DNA of 64,000 nt from Paramecium octaurelia (lineage: Eukaryota; Ciliophora; Oligohymenophorea; Peniculida; Parameciidae), in assembly GCA_905182995.1 (NCBI GenBank), contig CAJJDP010000067.1, forward strand, positions 344,182 to 408,181, written 5' to 3'. Position 1 is the stretch's first letter; each line of letters begins with the position of its first letter. Under the pieces are notes generated by a model. The model was given only the letters and a program-made list of their open reading frames with translations. It had not been told where the DNA came from and ran no database searches. Below are positions 21,199 to 33,034 of the stretch, one piece after another. A program made the position numbers and the translations under genes.

Positions 21199-24100
21199 AT
21201 CTAACTGGAATGGTTATTAAAGAATGTGAGGATAAAAATCATGTATGTATAATTTTTTAGGTTCCTTCTTCTTATCAGCCTCTATAGGTTCTTGGGACAA
21301 TATTATTATATTTTTAATAAATTTATGTTATCATTCCTATTCTCAATTTTAATTGGCTCCATAGATCATTAACTATAATCATAATATCTTACAATTAGAA
21401 ATTTTAACAACTACTTCATTCAGAAATTAATTTCAAAATATGATTTGTAGATATACAATATTGTGAATAGTAATTTCTTGTATCAAAATATAATCTAAAA
21501 AATTACAATAAAGCCAAAAGATCTTGAAGAATGAGTTGCCTTTATTATACTCATTAAGTAGCGAAATAATCAAAAGATTAAGTTATTTCAATTGGAATCT
21601 TGTGTTTTTTCTGATTGATTCAATTTATAGAGGCTTGAGTAAATTTTAATAACCTAAACTTACTTGAAATTAAAAATTCTCTTGGGGCGCATCCCCCACC
21701 ACAATATTACTATCAAAGGCATTTAAACTAGCCAGAATTAATGCTACAAGTGTATCTTTTTTAAACATCTTTGAGATGTTAACCTTGAACTTGTTGATAG
21801 CATTATTGGCTCTTCTAAAGCTTGTATTACTTTTCCAATCTATTTCTGAGACTCTACGTTTGATTATCGATTCAAACTATTTAGAAATCATTGTAACGCA
21901 TAGCTATTTAGATATAGATTTTGAGATAGTATGCCTTTTTTTGAGGCTATTCATTGAACATATAATTGTAAATTAAAAAAAACTCAAATTTTAATACAAG
22001 GAGTAGCTGGATCATGTATATTTTATGTATTTGCAGATGAACTCTATGTTTACCTACAATAACACCATTTTATAATGCATTATATGAATCTCAACCATTA
22101 AAACATTACCCGCTGATTATAATATTGGAGGCTCCTGTTCATCAGTATCTCATAATATATGAGTTATACCTGTTATGATACTGTCTTACTGTTATTAATA
22201 TTTTATTTACATATATTAGTCTAACAAAATGGTTCCTAATACATTCGATTTGCAGCCTAATGAGAGTTAGCATGTGTTTCTTTTAATACAATTCTAAATA
22301 AATTGCCATTTCTTTATGTAAAAATTGTAAGAATTGTACTTGTATATCAGATTCTTATTAAAATAAAAATGGATGTGTTTTAAGAATATACTAAATCTCA
22401 TAACAACATTGGCTGCATGAATGTAGAGGATTTCGCTTATAATCATATGGGTATTTGAAATGCTCTGCTCAGGTGGAAGAATAGAACACTTGACTTACAA
22501 TATATAGATTTTCCATCGGTAAAACTGGAACGACTCAAGTTAACTAATGCATACTTTTACTAGCAAACCTAGTTATGATTGTTGCCCTTTTAATGATATT
22601 CTAAGGGCTATACATTAATTGTTCCCTATTTTTAAGAAAGTATTCTGATAAGCGTGCAAACTGCTGGCAGCGCTTGATTGCTCCATCATGCGCCATTTGC
22701 AAATCGAGATGGGTACTCTGCAAATTGGATTTCGGAGCTAGACTACAAAGGATTTTATGATATCAAGTGTTCATGCATTTGAAATAGTGTATTGGAATTT
22801 ACGCGTAAATTATATCATGAAGTTATTGCATAGTGGATTTCACAATTCATAATAACTGAATCTTAAACTTTATAAATTTTTTATCTGCATCAGCCATTCA
22901 TTAAATATTTCTGGATATCCTAACCTCCCCCCCCCAAAATGTTGATCACTTCATTAGAGTCTTTAGCACCTTCTCTGAATGTAGTCATAATGTTGCTGAT
23001 TCTATCTTACCGCAATGTCACACACATATTAAGCTTGCTGTAAGTTGTGTTACTGGTTGCAATTCTAGGCAAATCTATCTAGATGCTTGTTCCGCTTGAT
23101 ATAATAATGAGAAGTTAAGGTTTTAAATTTATCGTCAAAGCATGTCTGATTTTCAACTTATGCATCTTGTGTCGAATTCTAGCTACAATCAAAAATAAAG
23201 GCAACTAATCATATATTATTTTTCAAAATGATGTTTATTATCCCCTCAAGCTTATGATATGCCCCACTTCTTAAAACTATTTGGAGCACTTCAATAATAA
23301 GTTGCCTTTATGCTTGTATCATTGCTCAATTTTTGATTACTTTGTTTTTGATAACTCATTTGAGTCCTGTTAACTGGATTATTAGGAATATACATTTATA
23401 TGAGTACTTAATGTGTCATAGAACACCAATATTAAATTTTAATGTTTCTTATAAGTGTATATATATATATATATATTAAGACTTTACACATGTGTCGTCA
23501 AGATGGTTACTCTAATTAATCAGGGTGAATGGGAAGTTTGGCTTGAAAACTCAAAATGCCGAAGGAGTAAGGTTATTTTTTCTGAATTAATAGCCATAGC
23601 TTTTAGAAGAAGTAATCTAACCTAATAATAGGAGATATTATCATCAGAAGATGCTTTTATATTGGACAATCTTCCATTAAACCAAATGATGTTTGGCTGC
23701 ATATTGCAGCAATCTCGTTTTCCTCAGTCCAGTGATCCAGTTAATAACTAATTCAATAGTCTGGAGCCTGATATAAAGGAAGTTTGAGATAGAGCATCCT
23801 ACCAGCCTTACTTATCTCTTTGTATTTCTATCCTACTAATCAAGTACTTCATGTGCTAACTGTAAATATATATATACATTGGTATTTTATGAACAAAATG
23901 CATATTTAAATTTTTAAGGTGTACATTTCGAATGCATTCCTCTAAATGAATGTGTATATATATATTATGCGCTAATTCATACCAGGTTGGTATCTGAATG
24001 ATGCAAAAAGCTCTACTATAATTGTACTTCTGGATAAAAATAATCCATTTTATTTGGATGATTGGAAAGCTTGCTATTTATTTATTGATTAGTAGAGATT

Positions 24101-25504
24101 GCAATCTTGTGATTCAATCTCATTCTTTGTAGATAATCTCGAGACAAACAAATTAAACTTATAGAATGACTTGATAAATAAGTTGACTCTGTTAACCTGC
24201 CCTAAATGATAACACATTAAATATAACCTGTCAATATTTTAGGTCATAATTGATGTATTTAATGCAAAACTCTATATTTCAATTATGAATATATACTGCT
24301 GTATCTGGCATAGCTTTAAATCCTTTTTGATATTATAATGACGCCTCGCTAAATTATATTTTATGGACAACTTCTAAAGGCATTAAACAAGACTTGTAGA
24401 GAAGAATTACTTTATCTTAACAACAGCAGCAATCGACAGGTAGTATTAATCTAAACATTCAGTCTGTTTAAGCATTTGACCTAACTTAACCGATACTTTA
24501 TTGATTGGGTTTCCATGAGAGTACTCGAATCCGGCGAATTCAGAGTCCTCATCAACTTTAATACATGTCGTAATTGTATTGCTGATTCTGCTTTAATAAC
24601 ATACTATATTTTTGATAATACCTTCAATCGTATAACTTATTGGGAAGTACGTAAATATATAAATTAATGGTAAAAAAATTAAATGCTCTAAAGCCTACTT
24701 TTAAATTATGCTACATGAATCGAGAAAATGCTTCTTTTGTTTAATGTTACCTTTAATGTTGAGTAAACTTAAAGATTTGTATTATTTTTTTTCATCGTTT
24801 GATTTTAAATTCCACTTGTAAGGAGTTTTACTGCATTTTCTCTATGTTTAAAACCTGTTTCTCTTATTATTGCCATTGTATTTTCTTATAAGAGATTTAT
24901 TTGACTATTAGATTTCATTGTAGTAGCTAGATGGTGCTCACTTAAATCATCTAAAGATGAATACAAGGCAAAATGTAATGAAATTATTCCGAGGCTACTT
25001 TGATGTTCCTACTGATATTGATAATAACATTTAGATCTACTAGAGCATTATATTCAAAGTATTATTTAATATAGTCTAATAGGTATACTTATTTCTCTTG
25101 CATTGAAGGTTTATATTTATCATCTTCCTGATAAATCTGTTGCTCATATTGCAATACCTTAAATAGCTTCGAATATTCGATAAGAGGATAGCGATATCAA
25201 ATAAGCCATATTGATATGTGCAAATTGTATCAAAACATATAACATAAACTCAGCATCAAACCGTTTTTTTATTATTCTTAATAAGATATCATTCTAGTTT
25301 AGATAAATGTGATGTAATTCCATTTTTAAGTTGTAAACATCTCCAAATTTCTGCTGGTTGTTTGACAATTAGCTCTATTATAGTCTTCTTCATCATGTCC
25401 TTCTTGTTTGGCTACAGCTGCTGAATATTTACATTTATTAGCTTTTCCATTTATTGAAGCTTATCGAAAATCTAACAAAATTATTATAATTAATATTTAA
25501 CTGG
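21199..25504. other. decayed coding sequence, in part Cys-rich
   Basis: No intact gene. Scattered plus-strand segments have coding composition: about 22670-22760 with Trp and Cys (frame reading NRDGYSANWISELDY), 22935-23100 with regularly spaced Cys (FSTFSECSHNVADS, SCVTGCNSRQIYL), and 24520-24680 (RNCIADSALITYYI). Frames change every 100-200 bp and TGA codons interrupt them. The Cys spacing suggests a surface or extracellular protein, but the match is too weak to name. A run of C (nine or ten) lies at about 22925, and TA dinucleotide repeats at about 23458. Confidence 0.35.
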
Positions 25505-26030
25505 ATTCATCATTAAATGCTTGGAGTTCATCCTCCTAATCAAGATTTCGATTTCTCCACCAAATATCTCATTTTCCAAATTTTTAACCTCATTTATAGT
25601 CTCCACTTTAAGTAATTTACTAATTATCTTAAAACTCTTCACTAATGTCAATCCATTTCCCAACTTTAATCGAATCTCCTTCTATTTAATCTTCATAAAA
25701 TCCTCCACCACTTGGATTGTTTTTTTAACTATTTATTTATTAATGTAATAATACATCTATAAAAAGATTCACCATCGTTACTCTTGTCAAAAATATCCCA
25801 TCTACTAATTTATTTTACCATTTTTATATTCTCCATTATAAGTTACCTAACATTAACTAATAATTTAATAATTAATCAAAAAATTCTTCCAAAAATAATC
25901 GCTCAAATCAATCTATTGACCTTCCTTTTTTATTTTTCATTTACCATTTATTTTTATTCATGTTGCAAATTTTACACTCATATTCTTCTTAATTTGTATC
26001 TTCTAGGATATTTAGCATTTTAGTGGCTCA
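25505..26030 (-). pseudogene. relic of the MORN-like exon-repeat family
   Basis: Minus strand. The unit at about 25755-25520 reads SGGGFYEDQ, then SIKVGKWIDISEEFQDN, QQITQSGDYK, stop, GQKFGK, stop, DIWWRN. This is the same register as the 54-residue units of the gene at 14579-17201, with TGA exactly where that gene has the Asn of YKNGK and the Trp of GKW. A second unit, at about 25930-25790, reads QIDLSDYFWKN and QVTYNGEYKNGK before losing frame. The fragment lies about 8 kb from the intact gene, in the opposite orientation, and is clearly dead. Confidence 0.75.
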
Positions 26031-27087
26031 ATATTGATTATATTTAAATAACATGATATACCTATCTATCTTATCTATTTCCTTTATCACACTCTAATTA
26101 TTTGAACAAGTAATTCCCATTTCTATTAATTTATTTATGAATAAAAATAATTTTTTATTCCTCCAGAAAATCAATAACTTATGAAGAAAGTGATTTGATA
26201 ATAGTATTTTTGATGTCAAATTTAGTGTTATAGATAAAAGCTCTGTTTACAATTAACAATAATTTATAGAATTTATAATATACACCTATAACCGGATGAT
26301 CTGAGAATTTTAATTTTGTGTAAGTATGATTCCTCCTAAAAAGATAAATATTTTAATAAAACTTGCTACTATAATATTTTTAATTTATATTATTTCTCAT
26401 TTAAATAAATCATTATTATTTGCATTATATTCAAAATAGTCTTAAAAACCTTATATTTAATTTTAAAATAAAGATAGAAAAATGAGAAATAAAGTAAATT
26501 TAAAGTTATTAACAAAAGTGAAAATTATAAATATTAAAGAATTTGCCCGATATTAATACTAAGCAAAACATATCATTTACAATATAATTAGTAGTTTTAA
26601 ATTTTCAATCTATTCAGTAGCCAACTATGTAAATGAATAAAATTGTAATCTAAAAAGATGATGAATTAATTAATAATTTAAAAGATTAAGAAGAAAATTG
26701 AAATTGAGAAACTTTTGCTCAAACGATACTAATTCTAAGATGGGTTTTTGAATAATCAGTAATTCTAATCTATTTATTCAAGTTAAATGAAAAAGTTTTG
26801 AAAAATTTGATTAGAATTGAAAAGCAGCTATTTATACTGTCTTACCTAAGTTTTCCTATGCTACAGATTCATTATTGATGTAAACCCAAAAAAAAAAGGA
26901 AATATTATGCTTTTTTTGTGTTCATTTTTTCAAGATTCAATTTTAGGAGAGTATATCTTCAAAATTTAACTTCAGCCATAATTATTAGGAAAAAACATTT
27001 ATTAACACATGAATAATCAATCATTTATATTCTTGTTTCGTCTATCTTGTGCATTATAATATGGCAAATTTAATAATCATCCTCTCA
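26031..27087. other. mostly non-coding; one weak plus-strand frame with two TGA
   Basis: From ATG 26627 a plus-strand frame reads MQMNKIVIQKDDELINNL, meets two TGA codons two codons apart, and continues as ETFAQTILILRWVF and LNEKVLKNLIRIEKQ to TGA 26876-26878. It may be a relic. Elsewhere no feature is seen. Confidence 0.3.
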
Positions 27088-27591
27088 TCACATGTAAAAT
27101 ACCACAAGAAGAAAGAAGTAAGAAATGATTTGATTTAAAACTTCAAAAAGATTACCATATTCTATAATTGTGAAGTTAGAGTTGACATTCCATTCTTGAA
27201 ATTTTTAAAATACTTGTAGAATAATTACTGAAACTTTTGTTGTTCTTGAGTTCTTAGCAATTCTAGCAGCAGATTTTACTATAATTTCCTTCATATGGAA
27301 TGTCTTAATCTTTTAAAATTCATTTGCAACATTACTTTGATACCTAGTCATAATGGTACAATAATCATGGTTCTTTTACAATATTTAACTTGCCTTAACA
27401 TAAGGTTCTAACTCAATTTTATAAGTTATAGAATTAAGGTAATTTGTATATAAATCAACCTATATTAATTTGATCTTTGTTAAATAGTTTAAAGATTTTA
27501 TTTTCCCAAATTTTAGTCCAAGGTACTAGAAGTGTAATTTCTAAACTTTCAATACTTTCAATACATAAATTAATATTAAATAGCAAATCAT
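27088..27591 (-). CDS. possible BAR-domain / sorting-nexin-like helical protein, short
   Basis: Minus strand, ATG 27589-27591 to TGA 27088-27090, 167 residues, no intron. After a hydrophobic first 20 residues the protein is a long amphipathic helix series: YTNYLNSITYKIELEPYVK, ASQILQKNHDYCTIMTRYQ, NEFQKIKTFHMKEIIVKSA. The last resembles the final helices of PX-BAR sorting nexins, which bind curved membranes. No PX domain is present and the length is about half of a BAR module, so this could be a truncated gene or a chance resemblance. The C-terminus FFLLVVFYM is hydrophobic. It is convergent with nothing and lies 240 bp downstream of the WD40 gene. Confidence 0.5.
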
Positions 27592-27828
27592 TATTTTAGT
27601 AAATTTGAAAGTTAAAATTTATCCATCTTAAATTTATGATAGTTTATAAATTTCAAGGGTATTTCTGAACAATGTTTTGTTATATGGAAGTAATTATTTA
27701 ACATGCAAAACATATGTTAATTTAAGATAATACTAAGATTTTTTTCATATTTCTAAATAAATAAAACATACAACAATTAGAAGAAATACATAAATAATAT
27801 TACAATACAAAATAATTCATATATTTAA
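27592..27828. other. intergenic
   Basis: AT-rich gap between two minus-strand genes. Nothing is recognised. Confidence 0.4.
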
Positions 27829-29400
27829 TAATTCATATGTTGAATAAGCTTTACTATTGTAATCCCAATACACCAAATATTATCCATTATAAGTGATATT
27901 TCCATAAATACTGAATGTATCACAATTCAATTAATCATCAATTTTATACATACCATCATCATTCTCTCTAATTATATATATATATGTCTTATGTCTTACC
28001 ACTATTAAATTCCTCTCCTTAATATATATAATTGAAAATCGATATTCATCAAAATTTTGATTATTTTTATTTAATTGGATAGTCTTTTCTTAATTTTCTT
28101 AATAGACACCTTGTTTTAATTCAAATACAAAGAGTTTATCAGTTTGTTTTTCACCAGTTATCCAAATAAATTAATTGTCTTTAATAAACTTAACTTTTAG
28201 TCCATAATCTGAAATTGAATATTTAACAAAATATTTGAATTCAAACTCTTCCTTACCTTTTCTTTCCCAAATAATTATTTAATTCTAACCTTCTGCACAT
28301 GATACTAATTAATCTTCTTATTAATTTAAACTCAAAGAAATAACTTAATTATGATGTTTATCCAATGAATATATAAATACTAGTTTATTTTTATTTAAAT
28401 CAACCTTCCAAACTTTGATTGATTTATCCAAACTCCCAGAAAATAGCAAATCCTCATTTGAATCCAATATCATACATTTTATAATATCTGTATGCTATTA
28501 ATAAGGTTCTGAACAAATCCACTCATTTTAGTTCAATTATTGCCAACACCTTATTGTTTTGACTGAAGAAATAAAGGAATTTTATTTTTTGCTATAAACT
28601 AAACATTAGACCCAACTAGTATGTTCTTATAATGTTTTTACTAATTTGATTTTTCCATTAAGAAAACTCCATATTTTAATATTAGATTCTTCAGTTGATA
28701 CCATAATTGACCCAGAAGAATCAAAAACTATTGCATTACATTATCCGTTTTATTTAACTGATTAATCAATTAATTTTAATTTGATTTCAGATTATGATTG
28801 TAATTATTATTTATCAGAACTCTAAAAAAAGAATTCTAAATGTGACAATAGTTCTTTACATTTTTTATAATCTTCGAATGTATTAAATATTTCTAATTTA
28901 GGATATAATTTAGAAGTCCAACAGTAATTTGTTTGTTAAATTTCACGGATTAATAATTAAAAGTTATCCTCAGCTTTATTTTATTTCAATACCATAATTT
29001 CTAATTCCTCATAAAAGCTATAATGAGATTATTATAATCCTTTCTATTATAAATTCTATATCCATTCATTTATTAAAGTAATCTATTAGTCAAACAATTA
29101 GATTGCAAGTGACTTCATTTGATCGACAATGCTGTGCAATTATTCAATTAATTTAATTTAGTTGACTATTACATCTTCTACTTATTCTAACTTTTTTATT
29201 TAGCCTTCTTCAATTAATGAAATAATTTTCTTGAATCCAATTACTTTACCATCTAAATCTGTATTCTCTAAACATTCTGTGCATAGGAGTCTTTAATGCT
29301 TTGATAATTATGGATCAAGTGCAATCGTAACGACAGGTAACCTATGTTCTTAACAACAAGATAAATCTTTCTCGTTTTCAATCATTTTTGGTTTAAACAT
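27829..29400 (-). CDS. WD40 repeat protein with N-terminal Cys/His and coiled-coil regions
   Basis: Minus strand, ATG 29398-29400 to TGA 27829-27831, 523 residues in one uninterrupted exon. The N-terminus (DLSCCQEHRLP, HQRLLCTECLEN) has Cys and His spaced like a degenerate B-box zinc site. About 170 residues of coiled coil follow (IEEGQIKKLEQVEDVIV, LHSIVDQMKSLAIQLFD). WD40-type blades start near residue 245: CNAIVFDSSGSIMVST followed by NIKIWSF, EHTSWVQCLVYS, ISSVKTIRCWQ, HTDIIKCMILDSNEDLLFSG followed by SIKVWKV, and HHNQVISLSLNQQED followed by QIIIWER. This architecture recurs many times in Paramecium, and a decayed paralogue is present at 55990-57720. The partner is unknown; WD40 domains act as protein-binding scaffolds. 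Confidence 0.88.
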
Positions 29401-29665
29401 TTAATTTAAATAATATATTTTTTATTGATTGAGTTTCAAAAGAATGTAAACCTAAAGATGACAGTAAATGTAGTTCATTCTCATAAAAGTTTGTAAAAGA
29501 ATTTATTTAACAGCCACTTGGTTCAACCTAAAAATTAATTCTGATTACTGCTTATTGCTAATTGTAAAATGTGAATAATTTCTATAACATAAGTGCTTAT
29601 TTAATTTTGAAATTATTTATCAAACCAAAAAACAACAAAGATATCATTTATTTACCTTAGAGCAA
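29401..29665. other. divergent intergenic region
   Basis: 265 bp between the start of the WD40 gene (minus) and the small ORF at 29666 (plus). AT-rich, with no specific site recognised. Confidence 0.4.
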
Positions 29666-29998
29666 ATGTTATCGGCTAAGATCTTAATCTTTTAGTTGCT
29701 AAAAGGGCATTTGAATATCAATTCTTCTAACTCTATGAGAATCAGGCATATCCCTGGATATGCAGACCTCAATCTTTTGAAATATGGATGGATGAATTGT
29801 AGAGATTATCAACGCTATTTCAAAATTAACTATATAAAGTAATATCTTGGAGAGGACCTCCCAGACAATAAGATTAAAAAGATTGATAAGATCTTGCAAT
29901 ATTTGGAGGACACAGCTAAATTTTGCAAGAATATCCAGAAGTGCTTTACAGATCACAATGAAACTGATCTCCAAAAGTATAATTTTCTTATTTTGTGA
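29666..29998 (+). CDS. small basic protein of unknown function
   Basis: ATG 29666 to TGA 29996-29998, 110 residues, no intron. The sequence is less AT-rich than its flanks and the protein composition is good: MRIRHIPGYADLNLLKYG, MNCRDYQRYFKINYIKQYL, KIKKIDKILQYLED and CKNIQKCFTDHNETDLQK. It is helical and basic with scattered Cys. No domain is recognised. Another frame in the first half is also open, so it could be the surviving exon of a longer gene. Confidence 0.5.
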
Positions 29999-31017
29999 TA
30001 CACACCCTCTGAATAGACATAAGTGGATCAATAAATATTCACATTAATTGATTATTATTATTTAGTCGACTTAACCTTTAAAAGGAATGTTTTTTTAGAA
30101 TCCTTAATTAAACTAGATACATATGTTTAAATCAAGTGATAATATTTTATTAAAGCAACCTAATTGAGAAATCTCTTCCACTTCAAAGTACAGTTTATTA
30201 GCTAATTCAAGTGTTCTTTGTATAGAAAATCCTTTAATAAACTAATAAGACTTTATTTTACTTACTCTTCATTAATTGATTAATAATTTCTTAAATAAGG
30301 AAATGCTTGTTCTCTCCCCATTAGACCATTAGATCCTCGACTCCGCTGCAATTTTCATTTGAACATTGGGTATTACATGAAATTAAACGATTTGATCTTT
30401 TTTTCTATCATCAAGATATTTATTAATCTTCAAGTTTTGAATCTTTATACAAATTAAAAACCCTTTTAACAAGATTAAATTCAATGGTAGGCCTTAAGAA
30501 TGCATAACATGATTCGACTTTTAATTCTAAACATCATTATGGAGTTATGGAATTTCATGTTATCCTACATCCTAATACTAGCATTTTCAAAGACTGTGAC
30601 ATTTTTCAAAGCATATTATCTTAAACCTGAGTTCCATTAAAGTTGATTAGAGAGATGATTTTTGCTCATATAACTCATTTTATGTTAATTTTTCTAATAA
30701 CTGAATTTGAAAGCCAAAATGAATTTGTATTGATTTACTGAAGAAATGTTAAATGATTAATTCACACTTCAACCAGAGATTAGCATGAAATATTAAAGAA
30801 AGATTATTTTTCAAAATAGAATATTACTTCAAATTAATTTAAAATGTTAAAAGCTGGATTGTATTCTTTAAAGGATCGACAGGGATGTACAGGGAAATAT
30901 CATTAATGAGGATCAAGATGAAAAGCTAAGTATGGTTTTGTTAAGAAAATGAGTCTGCTTTAGACCTTTAATTTATAGCTTGCCTAAATAATAATCCAAC
31001 TCAAATATTTTTACTTT
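29999..31017. other. no gene recognised
   Basis: About 1 kb with weak minus-strand coding-like stretches near 30120-30250 but no sustained frame. No RNA gene is seen. Confidence 0.35.
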
Positions 31018-32011
31018 ATAAAATTTTAGCAATCAAAGTCTTAACTAATTCAAAAATTGTTAACAGAATGCCTCATTAAAACTAATCAATGGAAATTCAA
31101 ATGGGTAAATTTCAATTAACTAATAAGCATATAGTCTAACATTATAACTTTGATAATTAATTATTCCCATTTACTCTAGACTTTACTTAAAAGCAAGTGC
31201 TCTTTTCTGCACAATCAAGAGGTAAGGGCATTATTTTTCAAAGTATTTGAAATCATGATTTTGATTAAATTATAATAAAAATTAAGTTGCAATTGTTTGC
31301 TTAAGTAATTTTTTGAAAATTCCAAAGAGCAAATAATTTTAAGATTTGGTTACATAAGTATCGCCTTGGATTTGGTGATCAGTGTAAATAGTTCTAAATA
31401 ATCCTATTCATTTTAAAGATGGAAGTGCATGAGACAACATACATGTTATCCAATCTCTTATCTAAAATTATGGGGATATCTTTTCATTTCTTAATTGAAG
31501 AGGAACTATCAGTTAAATTGAAAAAAAAATATAGAGGAATGAAATAAATTATAAATTTTATAATGAAATATGACTGAATTTATAATTATTTTTGTTACTA
31601 TTTCTATAACTTATCTGTTCAAGAGATAATTGATGAATATTTTCAGAAATTTTACTATTGTCAAATTTATTGCAAATCTCTATGTAAAAAACTAACTAAT
31701 TTTTGCATAAAAATTAGATTACTCAGTTTACCTTAGTTTCTAAAAATAGTAGAATATTTTAAACCCAAGAAACATATAAGTAGTAATTGGTAGCTAAATA
31801 ATTGCTTTGTATAAGAGAGATCTGTTTATTAGTTTTTCTTTTTGCAAATTTGATCTAATAAATGATAATTAATAAATGATAATTAATAAATTTGTCACAG
31901 AAAGGAGTATGATTTAATGAAGAAAAAAAATCAAATCTAATATGAAAAGGCTTACGAATAATTTAAATATCTGTTATAAGTCATGCAATGCAAGTAATGA
32001 TTGAGCGCTAA
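31018..32011. repeat. first copy of a 994-bp duplicated contig end (IES-free version)
   Basis: Bases 31018-32011 recur at 32013-33034 with a single difference: the second copy carries 28 extra bases. The corresponding uninterrupted TA is at 31359-31360. Only one N separates the copies, so both are probably the same locus. Confidence 0.85.
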
Positions 32012-32012
32012 N
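32012..32012. other. assembly gap (single N)
   Basis: The N joins two versions of the same sequence that differ by one 28-bp insertion. Confidence 0.95.
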
Positions 32013-33034
32013 ATAAAATTTTAGCAATCAAAGTCTTAACTAATTCAAAAATTGTTAACAGAATGCCTCATTAAAACTAATCAATGGAAATTCAAATGGG
32101 TAAATTTCAATTAACTAATAAGCATATAGTCTAACATTATAACTTTGATAATTAATTATTCCCATTTACTCTAGACTTTACTTAAAAGCAAGTGCTCTTT
32201 TCTGCACAATCAAGAGGTAAGGGCATTATTTTTCAAAGTATTTGAAATCATGATTTTGATTAAATTATAATAAAAATTAAGTTGCAATTGTTTGCTTAAG
32301 TAATTTTTTGAAAATTCCAAAGAGCAAATAATTTTAAGATTTGGTTACATAAGTATTGTTTATTTTATTCTATTTTACAAGTATCGCCTTGGATTTGGTG
32401 ATCAGTGTAAATAGTTCTAAATAATCCTATTCATTTTAAAGATGGAAGTGCATGAGACAACATACATGTTATCCAATCTCTTATCTAAAATTATGGGGAT
32501 ATCTTTTCATTTCTTAATTGAAGAGGAACTATCAGTTAAATTGAAAAAAAAATATAGAGGAATGAAATAAATTATAAATTTTATAATGAAATATGACTGA
32601 ATTTATAATTATTTTTGTTACTATTTCTATAACTTATCTGTTCAAGAGATAATTGATGAATATTTTCAGAAATTTTACTATTGTCAAATTTATTGCAAAT
32701 CTCTATGTAAAAAACTAACTAATTTTTGCATAAAAATTAGATTACTCAGTTTACCTTAGTTTCTAAAAATAGTAGAATATTTTAAACCCAAGAAACATAT
32801 AAGTAGTAATTGGTAGCTAAATAATTGCTTTGTATAAGAGAGATCTGTTTATTAGTTTTTCTTTTTGCAAATTTGATCTAATAAATGATAATTAATAAAT
32901 GATAATTAATAAATTTGTCACAGAAAGGAGTATGATTTAATGAAGAAAAAAAATCAAATCTAATATGAAAAGGCTTACGAATAATTTAAATATCTGTTAT
33001 AAGTCATGCAATGCAAGTAATGATTGAGCGCTAA
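32013..33034. repeat. second copy of the duplicated contig end, with a 28-bp insertion
   Basis: This copy is 1022 bp, which is 994 plus 28. Outside the insertion the copies matched wherever I compared them. A short internal tandem (taataaatgataat repeated twice) occurs in both. Confidence 0.85.
32354..32381. mobile_element. 28-bp internal eliminated sequence (IES) retained in one contig
   Basis: The insertion starts TATTGTTT and ends TTTTACAAG, and is followed by TA at 32382-32383. Removing it leaves one TA and recreates exactly the sequence at 31359-31360 of the other copy. Paramecium IESs are bounded by two TA dinucleotides of which one remains after excision, and 26-31 bp is their commonest size class. 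The left end fits the TAYAGYNR consensus in part (T, A, Y, G and Y positions); the right end fits poorly. No gene is interrupted. Confidence 0.85.

Noticed and set aside
22922-22936. Run of nine to ten C next to AAAA, reminiscent of ciliate telomeric CCCCAA
   Set aside because: Single homopolymer without any repeat of the telomeric unit; no chromosome end here.
25521-26023. Two hydrophobic plus-strand ORFs resembling membrane proteins
   Set aside because: They are the antisense of the MORN-like relic on the minus strand.
31857-31892. Short direct repeat taataaatgataat as a possible origin or CRISPR-like array
   Set aside because: Only two units, AT-rich, no spacers; ordinary low-complexity repeat.
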